A stretch of DNA of 64,000 nt from Pseudomonas sp. FP453 (GCF_030687495.1 NZ_CP117435.1:1302001-1366000); one strand, 5' to 3'. Positions 30,205 to 38,631 are shown, counted from the stretch's first letter. The notes: generated from the sequence alone by a model not told the origin. Numbers and translations are program-made.

Positions 30205-30222
30205 TGTAAGCATTTGCTTACT
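30205..30222. promoter_or_regulatory. GacA upstream activating sequence of rsmZ
   Basis: TGTAAG-CATTTG-CTTACT is a near-perfect TGTAAG-N6-CTTACA palindrome, the GacA-binding element of rsm sRNA genes. It lies ~190 bases before the rsmZ start. The gap from apbC to rsmZ holds no gene. Confidence 0.85.
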
Positions 30223-30394
30223 TTTTCGTAAGTGTTTGGTTTTTTTACCGGACATGTACGTCCCGAAACGCTGAAGGTTTTTTATAACGCGTTGAAAAAT
30301 AACAATTAATTAAATCTTGTTGAGGGCCTTTGTGTGTCAGTCCATGGGTTGGATCCCGTTGAACTTCCCTTGGAAGTCTCTAAGATCAGCCCTG

Positions 30395-30527
30395 TGTCCA
30401 CGGATTGACACAGCCATCAAGGAACGATGGTTTGAAGGAACGTCGCAGGATGCGATTCATCAGGATGATGAAAAGGAATACAGGGACTAGGGAAAAAATG
30501 TGGGCGGGTCATACCGCCCCTTTTTTT
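30395..30527 (+). ncRNA. rsmZ: RsmZ regulatory sRNA
   Basis: About 133 nt from TGTCCACGGATTGACACAGC to the terminator. It contains eight GGA triplets, several in hairpin loops, the sites that titrate RsmA/RsmE. It ends in GGGCGG-TCATA-CCGCCC plus seven T. The position beside fdxA, the GacA box upstream and the sequence itself match RsmZ of other fluorescent pseudomonads. It relieves translational repression of secondary-metabolite and biofilm genes under GacS/GacA control. The start is set by comparison with known RsmZ, within a few bases. Confidence 0.88.
30502..30527 (+). terminator. Intrinsic terminator of rsmZ
   Basis: The stem GGGCGG/CCGCCC with a short loop is followed by TTTTTTT; it forms the 3' end of the sRNA. 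Confidence 0.85.
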
Positions 30528-30551
30528 GCCTGCAAAAAAGTCCCCGGACGC

Positions 30552-30578
30552 AAAAAAGGCCCCTAAGGGCCTTTTTTT
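30552..30578. terminator. Bidirectional terminator between rsmZ and fdxA
   Basis: The stem AGGCCC-CTAA-GGGCCT has A- and T-runs on its two sides. It terminates leftward fdxA and backs up rsmZ. Confidence 0.85.
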
Positions 30579-30595
30579 GTTTGGCGGCGGCGCTG

Positions 30596-30919
30596 TTAGC
30601 GCTCGAGGTCTTTGATCTTGCCTTTGACGCCATCCCACTCTGCTGCATCCGGCAGCGAGTCTTTCTTCTCAGTGATGTTTGGCCAGATTTCCGCCAGCTC
30701 GACGTTCAACTGAATAAATTCCTGCATCTCTGCCGGGACTTCGTCCTCTGAGAAAATCGCGACGGCCGGGCATTCTGGTTCACACAGGGCGCAGTCGATG
30801 CACTCATCCGGGTGGATGACCAGGAAGTTCGGGCCTTCGTAGAAGCAGTCCACCGGACATACTTCCACGCAGTCGGTGTACTTGCACTTGATGCAGTTGT
30901 CGGTGACGACGAAGGTCAT
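30596..30919 (-). CDS. fdxA: 7Fe ferredoxin FdxA
   Basis: A 107-residue Azotobacter FdI-type ferredoxin with one [3Fe-4S] and one [4Fe-4S] cluster. Cluster Cys occur in [20 protein letters not shown] and [14 protein letters not shown]. The C-terminal ~45 residues form the FdI-like extension. It acts as a low-potential cytoplasmic electron carrier. It lies between rsmZ and mutS, as in other Pseudomonas genomes. Confidence 0.94.
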   Translation of the reverse strand: MTFVVTDNCIKCKYTDCVEVCPVDCFYEGPNFLVIHPDECIDCALCEPECPAVAIFSEDEVPAEMQEFIQLNVELAEIWPNITEKKDSLPDAAEWDGVKGKIKDLER

Positions 30920-31062
30920 TTCTAATTCTCTCCTCAGGCGGCGGCAGCGAAACCCTTTGTGGCAGGGCTCGCGAGGTTCGGGAGCGATAGTCTGCAGGCC
31001 AGGCTAAAAAGCCCGCAGCATCCCAAACCGCGCGAGAGTCTACCAGCTTGCAAGCGTCAGCG

Positions 31063-33656
31063 TTATATCCGAACCTTCAGTGCATATAACATTTCGAGCG
31101 CTTTACGCGGCGTCAAGTCATCCAGGTCAAGTTTTGCCAACTCTTCCAGCACCGGATGGGGCAGGGTGGCGAACATATCGCTCTGGTGAGGTGCTGCACT
31201 TTTGCTCGCGGCCTTGGCTGGGCTGGCGACCACGGTTTCATGGGGCAATGCCGTGGTTTCCAGGCGGCTGAGGTGCTCGCGGGCGCGGCTGATCACGATG
31301 TTCGGCACGCCGGCCAACTGCGCCACCGCCAAGCCGTAACTCTGGCTGGCCGGCCCTGGCAGCACATGGTGCAGGAACACGATGCGCTCGTTGTGCTCGG
31401 TGGCATTGAGATGCACGTTGGCTACCAGCGGTTCGCTTTCCGGCAACACGGTCAGTTCGAAATAGTGGGTAGCGAACAGCGTATAGGCACGCAGGTGCGC
31501 CAAACGCTCGGCCGCCGCCCAGGCCAGGGACAGGCCGTCGAAAGTGCTCGTGCCGCGACCGACTTCGTCCATCAGCACCAGGCTGCGCTCGGTGGCGTTG
31601 TGCAGGATGTTGGCGGTTTCGCTCATTTCCACCATAAAGGTCGAACGGCCGCCGGCCAGGTCGTCGCTGGAACCGATCCGCGTGAAAATCCGGTCCACCA
31701 GGGACAGCTCGCAACTGGCCGCCGGCACAAAGCTGCCGATATGCGCCAGCAGCACGATCAACGCGGTCTGACGCATGTAGGTGGATTTACCGCCCATGTT
31801 TGGACCGGTGATCACCAGCATGCGGGTGTCATCGTCCAGCGACAGGTCGTTGGCGACGAACGGCGTCGTCAGCACTTGCTCCACCACCGGGTGACGGCCC
31901 TGCACAATGCGCATGCACGGCTCGCTGACAAAACGCGGGCAGTTCAGGTCAAGGTTCAACGCACGCTCGGCGAGGTTGCTCAGTACATCCAGCTCGGCCA
32001 GGGCGGCGGCGGTGTCTTGCAACGGCGCCAGTTGGCCGATGAGGTCCTCGAGCAGGGCTTCATACAGCATCTTTTCCCGCGCCAGCGCACGGCTCTTGGC
32101 CGACAGCGCCTTGTCTTCGAACTCCTTGAGCTCCGGCGTGATAAAGCGCTCGGCACCTTTGAGGGTCTGGCGGCGTTGATAGTCGATAGGCGCCGACTCA
32201 GCCTGCTTGCTCGGCAATTCGATGAAGTAGCCGTGTACGCGGTTGTAGCCGACTTTCAAGTTGGCCAGGCCGGTACGGGCTTTTTCGCGGGCTTCCAGGT
32301 CAATCAGGAACTGCCCGGCGTTTTCGCTGAGGGATTGCAGTTCGTCCAGCTCGCTGTCGTAACCGGTCTTCAACACGCCGCCGTCACGGATAATCGCCGG
32401 CGGGTTGTCGATGATGGCTTTTTCCAGGAGTGCCGCCAGTTCCGGGTAGGTGCTGGTGGTCACGGCCAACTGTTGCAGGTGCGGCGTGTCCAGTTCGGTC
32501 ATCGCCGCTTGCAGTTGCGGCAGGGCGCCGAGGGCATCGCGCAGCCGCGCCAGGTCGCGGGGCCGCGCATTGCGCAGGCCAATCCGCGCGAGGATGCGCT
32601 CGATATCGCCGATTTCCTTCAACTGCGGTTGCAGCTTCTCGAAGCGGTAGCCGTCCAGCAGGCAGGTAATAGAAGACTGGCGCGCTTGCAGCACGCTCAA
32701 GTCCCGTAGCGGACGGTTCAGCCAACGGGTCAGCAAGCGGCTGCCCATGGCGGTCTGGCAACGGTCGACGACCGATTGCAGGGTGTTGTCGCGCCCGCCG
32801 GACAGGTTGGTGTCCAGCTCCAGGTTGCGCCGGCTGGCGCCATCCAGCACCACGGTATCGTCCAGGCGCTCATGGCGCAGGGCGCGCAAATGCGGCAGGG
32901 CGGTGCGTTGGGTTTCCTTGGCATAACCGAGCAGGCAGCCGGCGGCGCCGATGGCCAGGGTCAGGGTTTCGCAACCAAAGCCCTTCAAGTCCTGCACGGA
33001 GAACTGTTGGCACAGGCTTTTCAGCGCCGAGTCACGCTCAAAATCCCACGGCGCACGGCGCTTGGCCCCACGACGTTTTTCCGCAGGCAGGTCCTTTGGC
33101 CAATCGTCCGGAATCAACAACTCCACCGGGTTGATACGTTCCAGCTCGGCCAGCAGGTTTTCCCAACCCTTGATCTCCAGCACAGTGAAATTGCCGCTGG
33201 TGATGTCCAGCACCGACAGGCCGAACAAACGCTCATCGCCCAGCACTGCGGCAATCAGGTTGTCGCGACGCTCATCCAGCAACGCCTCATCACTCACCGT
33301 CCCCGGGGCGTAATGATGCGCACCACCTGGCGTTCTACCGGCCCCTTGCTGGTGGCCGGGTCGCCGATCTGCTCACAGATCACCACCGACTCGCCCAGCT
33401 TCACCAGCTTGACCAGATAACCTTCCAACGAGTGGTAAGGGATCCCACACATCGGAATCGACTGCCCGGCCGATTGCCCACGGGCGGTCAGAGTGATGTC
33501 CAGCAGCTTGGCGGCCTTCTTCGCGTCTTCGTAGAAGATCTCGTAGAAGTCGCCCATGCGATAGAACATCAACTGATCAGGGTGCTGGTTCTTGAGGCGC
33601 CAGTACTGCTGCATCATCGGGGTGTGGGAGGACAAGTCGGAAGTGTTTTTACTCAT
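31063..33656 (-). pseudogene. mutS: DNA mismatch repair protein MutS, frameshifted (net +2) after codon ~117
   Basis: The whole gene is present but split between two frames. Part 1 (33656-33294, 120 codons) has the mismatch-recognition F37-x-E39 (MGDFYEIF) and runs to RQVVRIITP. There the frame shifts at CCCCGGGG (33301-33308) and hits TGA. Part 2 (33297-31063, 744 codons, GTG start overlapping the TGA) resumes at [13 protein letters not shown] and holds clamp, lever and ATPase domains ([30 protein letters not shown]). Total length is 2,594 bases, two more than an 863-residue MutS needs. As read, intact MutS cannot be made; part 2 may still be translated by coupling. A sequencing error remains possible. 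Confidence 0.88.
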
Positions 33657-33805
33657 TGGGTAATAGGCAGATTCGTTAAAAGGAGTGGGGCAAAGGGGGC
33701 GCTTGGCCCTGCTGATTTTGCGATGGCGGCAAGGTTAACACGCGAGGTCGGGGCTTCGCAGGTCGCAAGCGGATAGGTATACAGGTGCTAAGAATGCAAA
33801 AAAAT

Positions 33806-33819
33806 ATGCGGATTAGCAT
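33806..33819. promoter_or_regulatory. Putative repressor operator O1 upstream of the tailocin repressor
   Basis: ATGC-GGATTA-GCAT (extended right by T) lies 36 bases before the repressor ATG. The same ATGC-N6-GCAT layout recurs at 34708-34723 on the far side of the gene. Confidence 0.5.
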
Positions 33820-33855
33820 TTGCCAACCCAAAAAACTCCCGTCACTATCCGCGCT

Positions 33856-34590
33856 ATGCAAAAACGCAATGTTTCTATCGTCTTACGAGAACTGCTGGAC
33901 CGCGACCGGATCTCCCCCATGGAGCTTCACCGGCGCACCGGCGTGCCTCAATCCACGCTGTCCCGGATCCTCAACGGCAAGATTGTCGACCCCTCGGACA
34001 AGCACATCTCACGCATCGCCGAGTACTTTCGCGTCAGCACCGACCAACTGCGCGGACGCGTAGCCATCGGCGCCTTGCGCGAAGACCTGCGTGACCCAAC
34101 CCATTCGGAGCTCAAGGACATCAGCCTGTGGGACGATGACACCCCCGTGAATGATGACGAGGTGTCGATCCCTTTTCTGCGCGAGGTTGAATTGGCTGCT
34201 GGATCAGGAAGATTCGTCATCGAGGAAAGTGAAAAGGCCAGCCTGCGCTTTGGCAAGCGCAGCCTGCGGCACAACGGTGTGCAGTTTGACCAGGCCAAGT
34301 GCGTGACCGTGCGTGGCAACAGCATGCTGCCCGTGCTGCGTGATGGGGCGACGGTTGGGGTCAATGCGGGCAAGAGCGGGATTGGCGATATCGTCGATGG
34401 TGATTTGTACGCGATCAATCACAACGGCCAACTGCGGGTGAAACAGCTCTATCGCCTGCCTTCCGGGATTCGCCTGCGCAGTTTCAATCGTGATGAGCAC
34501 CCGGACGAGGACTACAGTTTCCAGGACATCCAGGATGAGCAGATCAGCATCCTCGGCCATGTGTTCTGGTGGGGCATGTACGCCCGCTAA
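33856..34590 (+). CDS. Tailocin repressor, CI/LexA-like (XRE HTH plus S24 peptidase; PrtR-like)
   Basis: A 244-residue repressor. The N-terminal helix-turn-helix is at ~18-45 (SPMELHRRTGVPQSTLSRIL). The C-terminal S24 autopeptidase has cleavage site A115-G116 (ELAAGSG), catalytic Ser156 (GNSMLPV) and Lys196 (LRVKQLY). The ATG at 33856 gives the normal N-terminus. It should hold the tailocin operon off until RecA promotes self-cleavage after DNA damage; recA itself lies 13 kb away. It is the first gene of the mutS-cinA tailocin locus. No PrtN-like activator gene was found. Confidence 0.88.
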   Translation: MQKRNVSIVLRELLDRDRISPMELHRRTGVPQSTLSRILNGKIVDPSDKHISRIAEYFRVSTDQLRGRVAIGALREDLRDPTHSELKDISLWDDDTPVNDDEVSIPFLREVELAAGSGRFVIEESEKASLRFGKRSLRHNGVQFDQAKCVTVRGNSMLPVLRDGATVGVNAGKSGIGDIVDGDLYAINHNGQLRVKQLYRLPSGIRLRSFNRDEHPDEDYSFQDIQDEQISILGHVFWWGMYAR

Positions 34591-34606
34591 CCACCTTAGG
34601 TAAGAC

Positions 34607-34632
34607 AAAACCCGCCAATGCGCGGGTTTTTT
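34607..34632 (+). terminator. Terminator of the tailocin repressor gene
   Basis: The stem ACCCGC-CAAT-GCGGGT type (AAAACCCGCCAATGCGCGGG) is followed by eight T, shortly after the stop. Confidence 0.85.
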
Positions 34633-34707
34633 TTCGCCTGGCAAAAAGCAGGCAGGCCCAGTGCCCGCAAGGGCTCTTATGCGATAGGGCATTAATCTCT
34701 ACAAATA

Positions 34708-34723
34708 AATGCGCTAATGCATT
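34708..34723. promoter_or_regulatory. Putative repressor operator O2 at the tailocin late promoter
   Basis: AATGC-GCTAAT-GCATT is a 5+6+5 inverted repeat with the same ATGC-N6-GCAT architecture as the site before the repressor gene. A LexA-like box begins 3 bases later. Confidence 0.5.
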
Positions 34724-34725
34724 GA

Positions 34726-34741
34726 CTGTATATCCATACAT
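34726..34741. promoter_or_regulatory. LexA-like (SOS) box of the tailocin operon
   Basis: CTGTATATCCATACAT differs from the CTGTATATATATACAG consensus at only three positions. It stands beside operator O2 and upstream of the whole structural operon, suggesting direct LexA input in addition to the dedicated repressor. Confidence 0.55.
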
Positions 34742-35185
34742 GCATATTCTCCATCTCAAGCCAGCCAAGAAGGCCTGGTGGAGGCAGCAAGGATGCTGCC
34801 AAGGAAGACAAGGAAGGCACGCAACATCGGCATGGAAGCCATCACAGCGATGGCAAGGACGCCAGGCAACACCGGCAAGGATGCCGACGCTCTTTAGTTA
34901 CACCGCATGACAAGAACAGGCAGCGATGAACCGGCCTCAACGGTTCAGAGGGTTGGCAACTGACCCGGGTGTGCAGCGTAAAGCACCAGAAGCAGTTATC
35001 CGGCGGACAGGGATCGTGGTCGGAAAAACATCGAGGTAAGAACCGTACCGCGCCAGTAGCGCCGACAGTTCGCGGGACGCATTACTGAAAAGCCTGGGCA
35101 GCCGGGCTTTTTGGAATGCCAACCGACACACGGAAGTATTCAAACCCCGGCACTGTGCCGGCATTGCTCAGCCAGGAGGCGTGAC
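34740..35185 (+). other. Untranslated leader of the tailocin operon
   Basis: About 445 bases between the SOS-like box and the holin gene with no convincing gene. The first ~150 bases are rich in GGCAAGGA/GGAAGGCA-type purine motifs; small open frames run through them in several registers but none has a ribosome-binding site. A hairpin with T-run (35088-35112) lies ~75 bases before the holin start. The length, stems and terminator suggest attenuation or antitermination control of the operon. This is inference. Confidence 0.45.
35088..35112 (+). terminator. Attenuator-like hairpin in the tailocin leader
   Basis: AAAGCC...GGCTTT with a GC-rich interior is followed by TT. It lies between the presumed promoter and the first structural gene, on the transcribed strand. 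Confidence 0.5.
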
Positions 35186-35517
35186 ATGACAAACGAGCAG
35201 CAAGCGTTAGCGGAAATGCCGATCTGGCTAGTGATCGTGCTGGCCCTGATCGGCGGGGTCAGCGGTGAAATGTGTGGCGCGCCGACAAGGAGGGCGCCCG
35301 GGGCTGGTCGCTGGTGCGCCGCCTGGCCTTGCGGTCTGGGGCGTGCATGGTCTGCGGGGTCTCGGCCGTGATGCTGTTGTATGCGGCCGGCCTGTCGGTC
35401 TGGACCGCCGCGGCACTGGGGTGCCTGACCGCCATGGCCGGCGCAGACGTTGCCATCGGCCTTTATGAACGTTGGGCGGCCAAGCGTATCGGCGTCAACC
35501 GCCCGGATCAGCAGTAA
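35186..35517 (+). pseudogene. Tailocin holin, frameshifted (net +2)
   Basis: The gene starts MTNEQQALAEMPIWLVIVLALIGGV behind AGGAGG and would encode ~109 residues. After GGVSGEM the frame is lost at ATGTGTGG (35270-35277), where an extra TG separates GAA ATG from TGG. The right frame then continues WRADKEGARGW, a second and third hydrophobic helix and a C-terminal KRIGVNRPDQQ. A holin permeabilises the inner membrane so that the endolysin can reach the wall and release particles. As read, no full holin can be made; an in-frame GTG at 35272 could give a truncated form. Confidence 0.8.
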
Positions 35518-35538
35518 CCGCTGCAAGGACGCAACAAG

Positions 35539-36055
35539 ATGACCTCTATCGAAAAAACCTCCCCAACTGCCCATGGCGATTGAGGACGCGCTGAAGAGCG
35601 CTTTCCCACAATTGCGTGTAGGTAATCACCAGGACTTCAGCGCCGCCGGCGACATGACCGGCGTGCTGATCAGCATGGAGCGCAATGGCCCTGGCGTGCG
35701 CTCCCTTGAGGGGCGCAAGGCGCATGTGCTGGCGGTTTCACTCAAGGTCACTGTCGCCAGCGGGGCCGCAGCGTTTGATGCCTGCGACCTGGCCAGCCAA
35801 CTGATGGACCTGGCCCTCGACAACCGCTGGGGCCTGCCGCCGGATCAGTGCGATTTACCGGTCGCTATCGTCGCGGCCCCTTCCGTGCCAACCGGCACGG
35901 AAACGGACTACGACACCTGGACCGTGTCCTTCAGCCAAACCCTCTACCTCGGCCCGCGCCTCCTCGAAGATCCCACCGGCAAACCGTTATTTGCCCGCAC
36001 CTGGGAAGTCTCCGACATCAACGACCCGGATCAATATCGTCCACTTCAGGAGTAG
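35539..36055 (+). CDS. Tailocin structural protein of unknown role (possibly frameshifted at the start)
   Basis: The recognisable protein is 160 residues from ATG 35573 (MAIEDALKSAFPQLRVG) to 36055. That ATG has no ribosome-binding site. The ATG at 35539 does (AAGGA) and begins MTSIEKTSPTA, but reaches a stop after 14 codons because the frames differ by one base. Either the true start is 35573 or there is a +1 slip between 35560 and 35572. Position between holin and baseplate V, in a four-gene coupled run, suggests a tail-terminator or baseplate accessory protein; I do not recognise the family. No signal peptide or membrane helix. Confidence 0.6.
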
Positions 36056-36058
36056 TCC

Positions 36059-36670
36059 ATGTTCGACGCATTGCTGCGCATGCAACTCGGGCCGATTGTC
36101 GAGCGCCTGGTGGACATGGAAGCCCAGCTCGAAGACCTCTACCGACGTGCGGAAAGCTTCTGCCGGATTGGCGTGTGCCAGGAGGTCGACGCCGCCAGCA
36201 ACACCTGCAAGGTCAGTCATGGCGATTTGCTCAGCCCGGCCATCCGTTTTTTCAACCCCAGCGCCGGTTCGCAGACTGAAACCCGCATTCCCTCGGTGGG
36301 TGAGCAGTGCCTGTTGCTCAACTACGGCGGTGGTGAAGGCGGAGCACAATCCGTGGCCTTGTTCGGCCTCAACAGTAGCCTGTTTCCGCCAGTGTCCGGC
36401 GTGGCCTCGCTGACCCGGCGTCGGTATCAGGACGGCACCCAAAGCGACTACGACGATGCCAGCCATACGTTCAATTGGAGCAACGGGCCGACCACCGTCA
36501 GCGGTTCCCGTGAACAGCTGAACGTGACTGTCGGCGCCGCCACGCTGACGCTGACCCAAGACAGCATCACCCTGCAACTCGGCGCCAGCGGCTTGTTGCT
36601 GGATGCCGCCGGCGTGCATTTGAGCGGCCCGGTGGTGGACCACCACGGCCGCGTGATCAGCAGCGCATAA
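36059..36670 (+). CDS. Baseplate assembly protein V / tail spike (gpV-like)
   Basis: A 203-residue P2 gpV-type spike protein. The N-terminus (~1-35) is a helical region. The OB-fold with GDLLSPAIRFFNP and PSVGEQCLLLNYGGG occupies the middle, and the C-terminus is beta-helix repeats (LNVTVGAATLTLTQDSITLQLGASG). It forms the membrane-piercing tip of the contractile tail. It begins 3 bases after the preceding gene and is followed by the gpW-like gene. Confidence 0.85.
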   Translation: MFDALLRMQLGPIVERLVDMEAQLEDLYRRAESFCRIGVCQEVDAASNTCKVSHGDLLSPAIRFFNPSAGSQTETRIPSVGEQCLLLNYGGGEGGAQSVALFGLNSSLFPPVSGVASLTRRRYQDGTQSDYDDASHTFNWSNGPTTVSGSREQLNVTVGAATLTLTQDSITLQLGASGLLLDAAGVHLSGPVVDHHGRVISSA

Positions 36671-36679
36671 GGATTTTCC

Positions 36680-37012
36680 ATGATCGGAATCGATAGGAAC
36701 AGCGGGGCAGCGGTCGACGACTGGCTGCAATTCGTCCAGCGCGCCACCCGAGCGCTGACCACCCCCGTGGGCACTCGCCAGAAGCGCCCGTTATATGGCT
36801 CGAAGATCCCGCAGCTGCTCGGCCAGAACCTCGGTGACGACCTGTTGATCCTCGCCCAGAGCCACGCCGCCGACGCGTTCTACAACGCGCAGAACGGCAT
36901 CACCGACTTTCAACCCCAGGTCATCGTCGCGACCCGCCAGGGCGCCGGCTTGTTACTGCGTTTTGCCGGCACCTGGAAAAACCGCCAACAATCCTTCGAG
37001 GTCGTCACATGA
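36680..37012 (+). CDS. Baseplate protein W (gpW/T4 gp25-like)
   Basis: A 110-residue protein with the gp25 core: GTRQKRPLYGSKIPQLLGQNL followed by a helical and beta region (DDLLILAQSHAADAFY...FEVVT). gp25-type proteins start sheath assembly at the baseplate hub. It overlaps the baseplate J gene by 4 bases. Confidence 0.83.
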   Translation: MIGIDRNSGAAVDDWLQFVQRATRALTTPVGTRQKRPLYGSKIPQLLGQNLGDDLLILAQSHAADAFYNAQNGITDFQPQVIVATRQGAGLLLRFAGTWKNRQQSFEVVT

Positions 37013-38004
37013 GCATGCTGATCCCTGGCCAGAACCAACTGGCGGAACCGGCGATTATCGCGGTCGATGCGTTCGAGCCGTTGCTGGCTGAATTCAAGGC
37101 GTTCGTCGTCGACTATGTGGCCACCCGCGCGCCGCAGAGCGCGGCCAAGCTCCAACTCAGCCTCGACAATGAAAGCGAGCTGCTGACCCTGGCCCTGGAA
37201 GCGTTTTGCGTACGCCTGCAAACCCACGAACGCCAATACAATGCGCGCATCAAGCAGATGCTGGCGTGGTGGGCCACCGGCAGCAATCTGGATGCGCGCC
37301 TCGCAGACATGGGCCTGGAGCGCCAGGTGCTCGACCCTGGCGACCCGGCGGCATTCCCGCCTGTGCCGCCGACGCTGGAAAGCGACGATGACGCTCGCCT
37401 GCGCTATTACCTGGCACCCCACGCCCCTGCGGCGGGCTCGCGCATGCAATATCGCCGCGAAGTGTTCACGTTGGGCGAACGGCCAGCGGTCAAAGTGCAA
37501 AGCGCCGCGCCGGGCGTGGTGACGGTCAGCTACACCTTCAACCCGGACGGCTACGCCGCGCGGATCAAGGATGGCAATGGTCGGCGTACCGCGCCTGGCG
37601 AGGTGATGGTCACCGTGCTCTCTCGGGATGGCGATGGCAGCGCCTCTGCCGATTTGCTTGACGGCGTGCGGCGACATTTCGCACGGCCCGATGTACGGCC
37701 GGAGACCGATCTGGTCACGGTCCAGGGCGCGCAGATCCAACGCTACAAGATCCGCGTGGTCGCCAAGATCAACGCGGGCCCCGATTCGGGGTTGACCCAG
37801 GTTGCCGCGCAACAGTTGCTGCAAACCTATGCGGAGTCCTGTCATCGCCTGGAAGGTCGGGTCGATCCGAGCTGGATCGACTACGCCATCCACAGCGCCG
37901 GCGCTGCGCAGCTGCAAATCCTCGAACCGCTGGCGCCGATCATCAGTTCGGCGTTCCAGGCGCCGTACTGCACGGGTGTCGAGGTGGAGGTGCGCACGCT
38001 ATGA
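37009..38004 (+). CDS. Baseplate wedge protein J (gpJ-like)
   Basis: A 331-residue protein of the P2 gpJ/Mu gp47 family. Recognisable parts are the N-terminal helical region (LLAEFKAFVVDYVATRAPQSAA), the YYLAPHAPAAGSRMQYRREVFTLG stretch and the C-terminal VDPSWIDYAIHSAGAAQL. It builds the baseplate wedge with W and I. It overlaps both neighbours by 4 bases. Confidence 0.9.
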   Translation: MSMLIPGQNQLAEPAIIAVDAFEPLLAEFKAFVVDYVATRAPQSAAKLQLSLDNESELLTLALEAFCVRLQTHERQYNARIKQMLAWWATGSNLDARLADMGLERQVLDPGDPAAFPPVPPTLESDDDARLRYYLAPHAPAAGSRMQYRREVFTLGERPAVKVQSAAPGVVTVSYTFNPDGYAARIKDGNGRRTAPGEVMVTVLSRDGDGSASADLLDGVRRHFARPDVRPETDLVTVQGAQIQRYKIRVVAKINAGPDSGLTQVAAQQLLQTYAESCHRLEGRVDPSWIDYAIHSAGAAQLQILEPLAPIISSAFQAPYCTGVEVEVRTL

Positions 38005-38631
38005 GTGAGCCCAAGACAAGCCTGTTGCCCGCCAACAGTTCACCCCTGGAAAAGGCCCTGGACCTGGGCTTCGGCTACTTGCTGGAACGGGTCACACCGC
38101 CATTTCCCCAACTGATGGACCCGGATCGTACGCCCGCAGCGTTTTTGCCCTACCTGGCAGCGGACCGCGCGGTGAACGAATGGAGTACCACCGCGCCCGA
38201 GGCCGAGAAGCGCCTGACGGTCAAACTCGCCTGGCCCACCGCCCGCCAGGCCGGCACTCGCCAAGCCCTGGAAAACGCCGTCAAAGGCCTGCGACTACGC
38301 CCCGAAGTGCGTGCCTGGTACGAGCAGAAACCGCGAGGTGTGCCCTACAGCTTTTGCCGTCCGAGTCTGGACCGAATTGCCCTACAGCGAAGCCACTGAC
38401 CTGCGACTCGATCGACGTCTGGCTGATGCCAAAAGCGAGCGCGACATCTTCTCGGTCTCCATCGGCCTGAGCGCGTCGGGCCGCCACACCATCGGCGCTG
38501 CCACGCTGTGCGGCGAACTCACCACGATCTACCCAAACGTGCTGGCCGGCGTTGAGGCCACGGGCCGCGCCTGTTTGGCGGCCGGGCTCTACACCGTCGA
38601 AACCACCACCCTTTATCCACAGGAGCACTAA
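38001..38631 (+). pseudogene. Tail protein I (gpI-like), frameshifted (net +1)
   Basis: Codons 1-117 (MSEPKTSLLPANSS... to KPRGVPYSF) are in one frame, then an extra T in CTTTTGCC (around 38351-38355) shifts it to a stop at 38399. The downstream frame, to 38631, restores AVRVWTELPYSEATDLRLD and ends VETTTLYPQEH, right before the fibre gene. Together this is a normal ~209-residue tail protein I, which links fibre to baseplate. As read, it is truncated after ~117 native residues. Fibre attachment, and so target killing, would be lost if the shift is real. Confidence 0.82.

Noticed and set aside
31156..32709. 517-codon plus-strand frame opposite mutS
   Set aside because: Shadow of the MutS coding strand; no start signal and low-complexity Gln/Ala/Gly composition.
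34569..34910. 113-codon frame through the tailocin repressor terminator and leader
   Set aside because: It begins inside the repressor gene, runs across its terminator and has a Trp/Gln/Arg-rich shadow composition.
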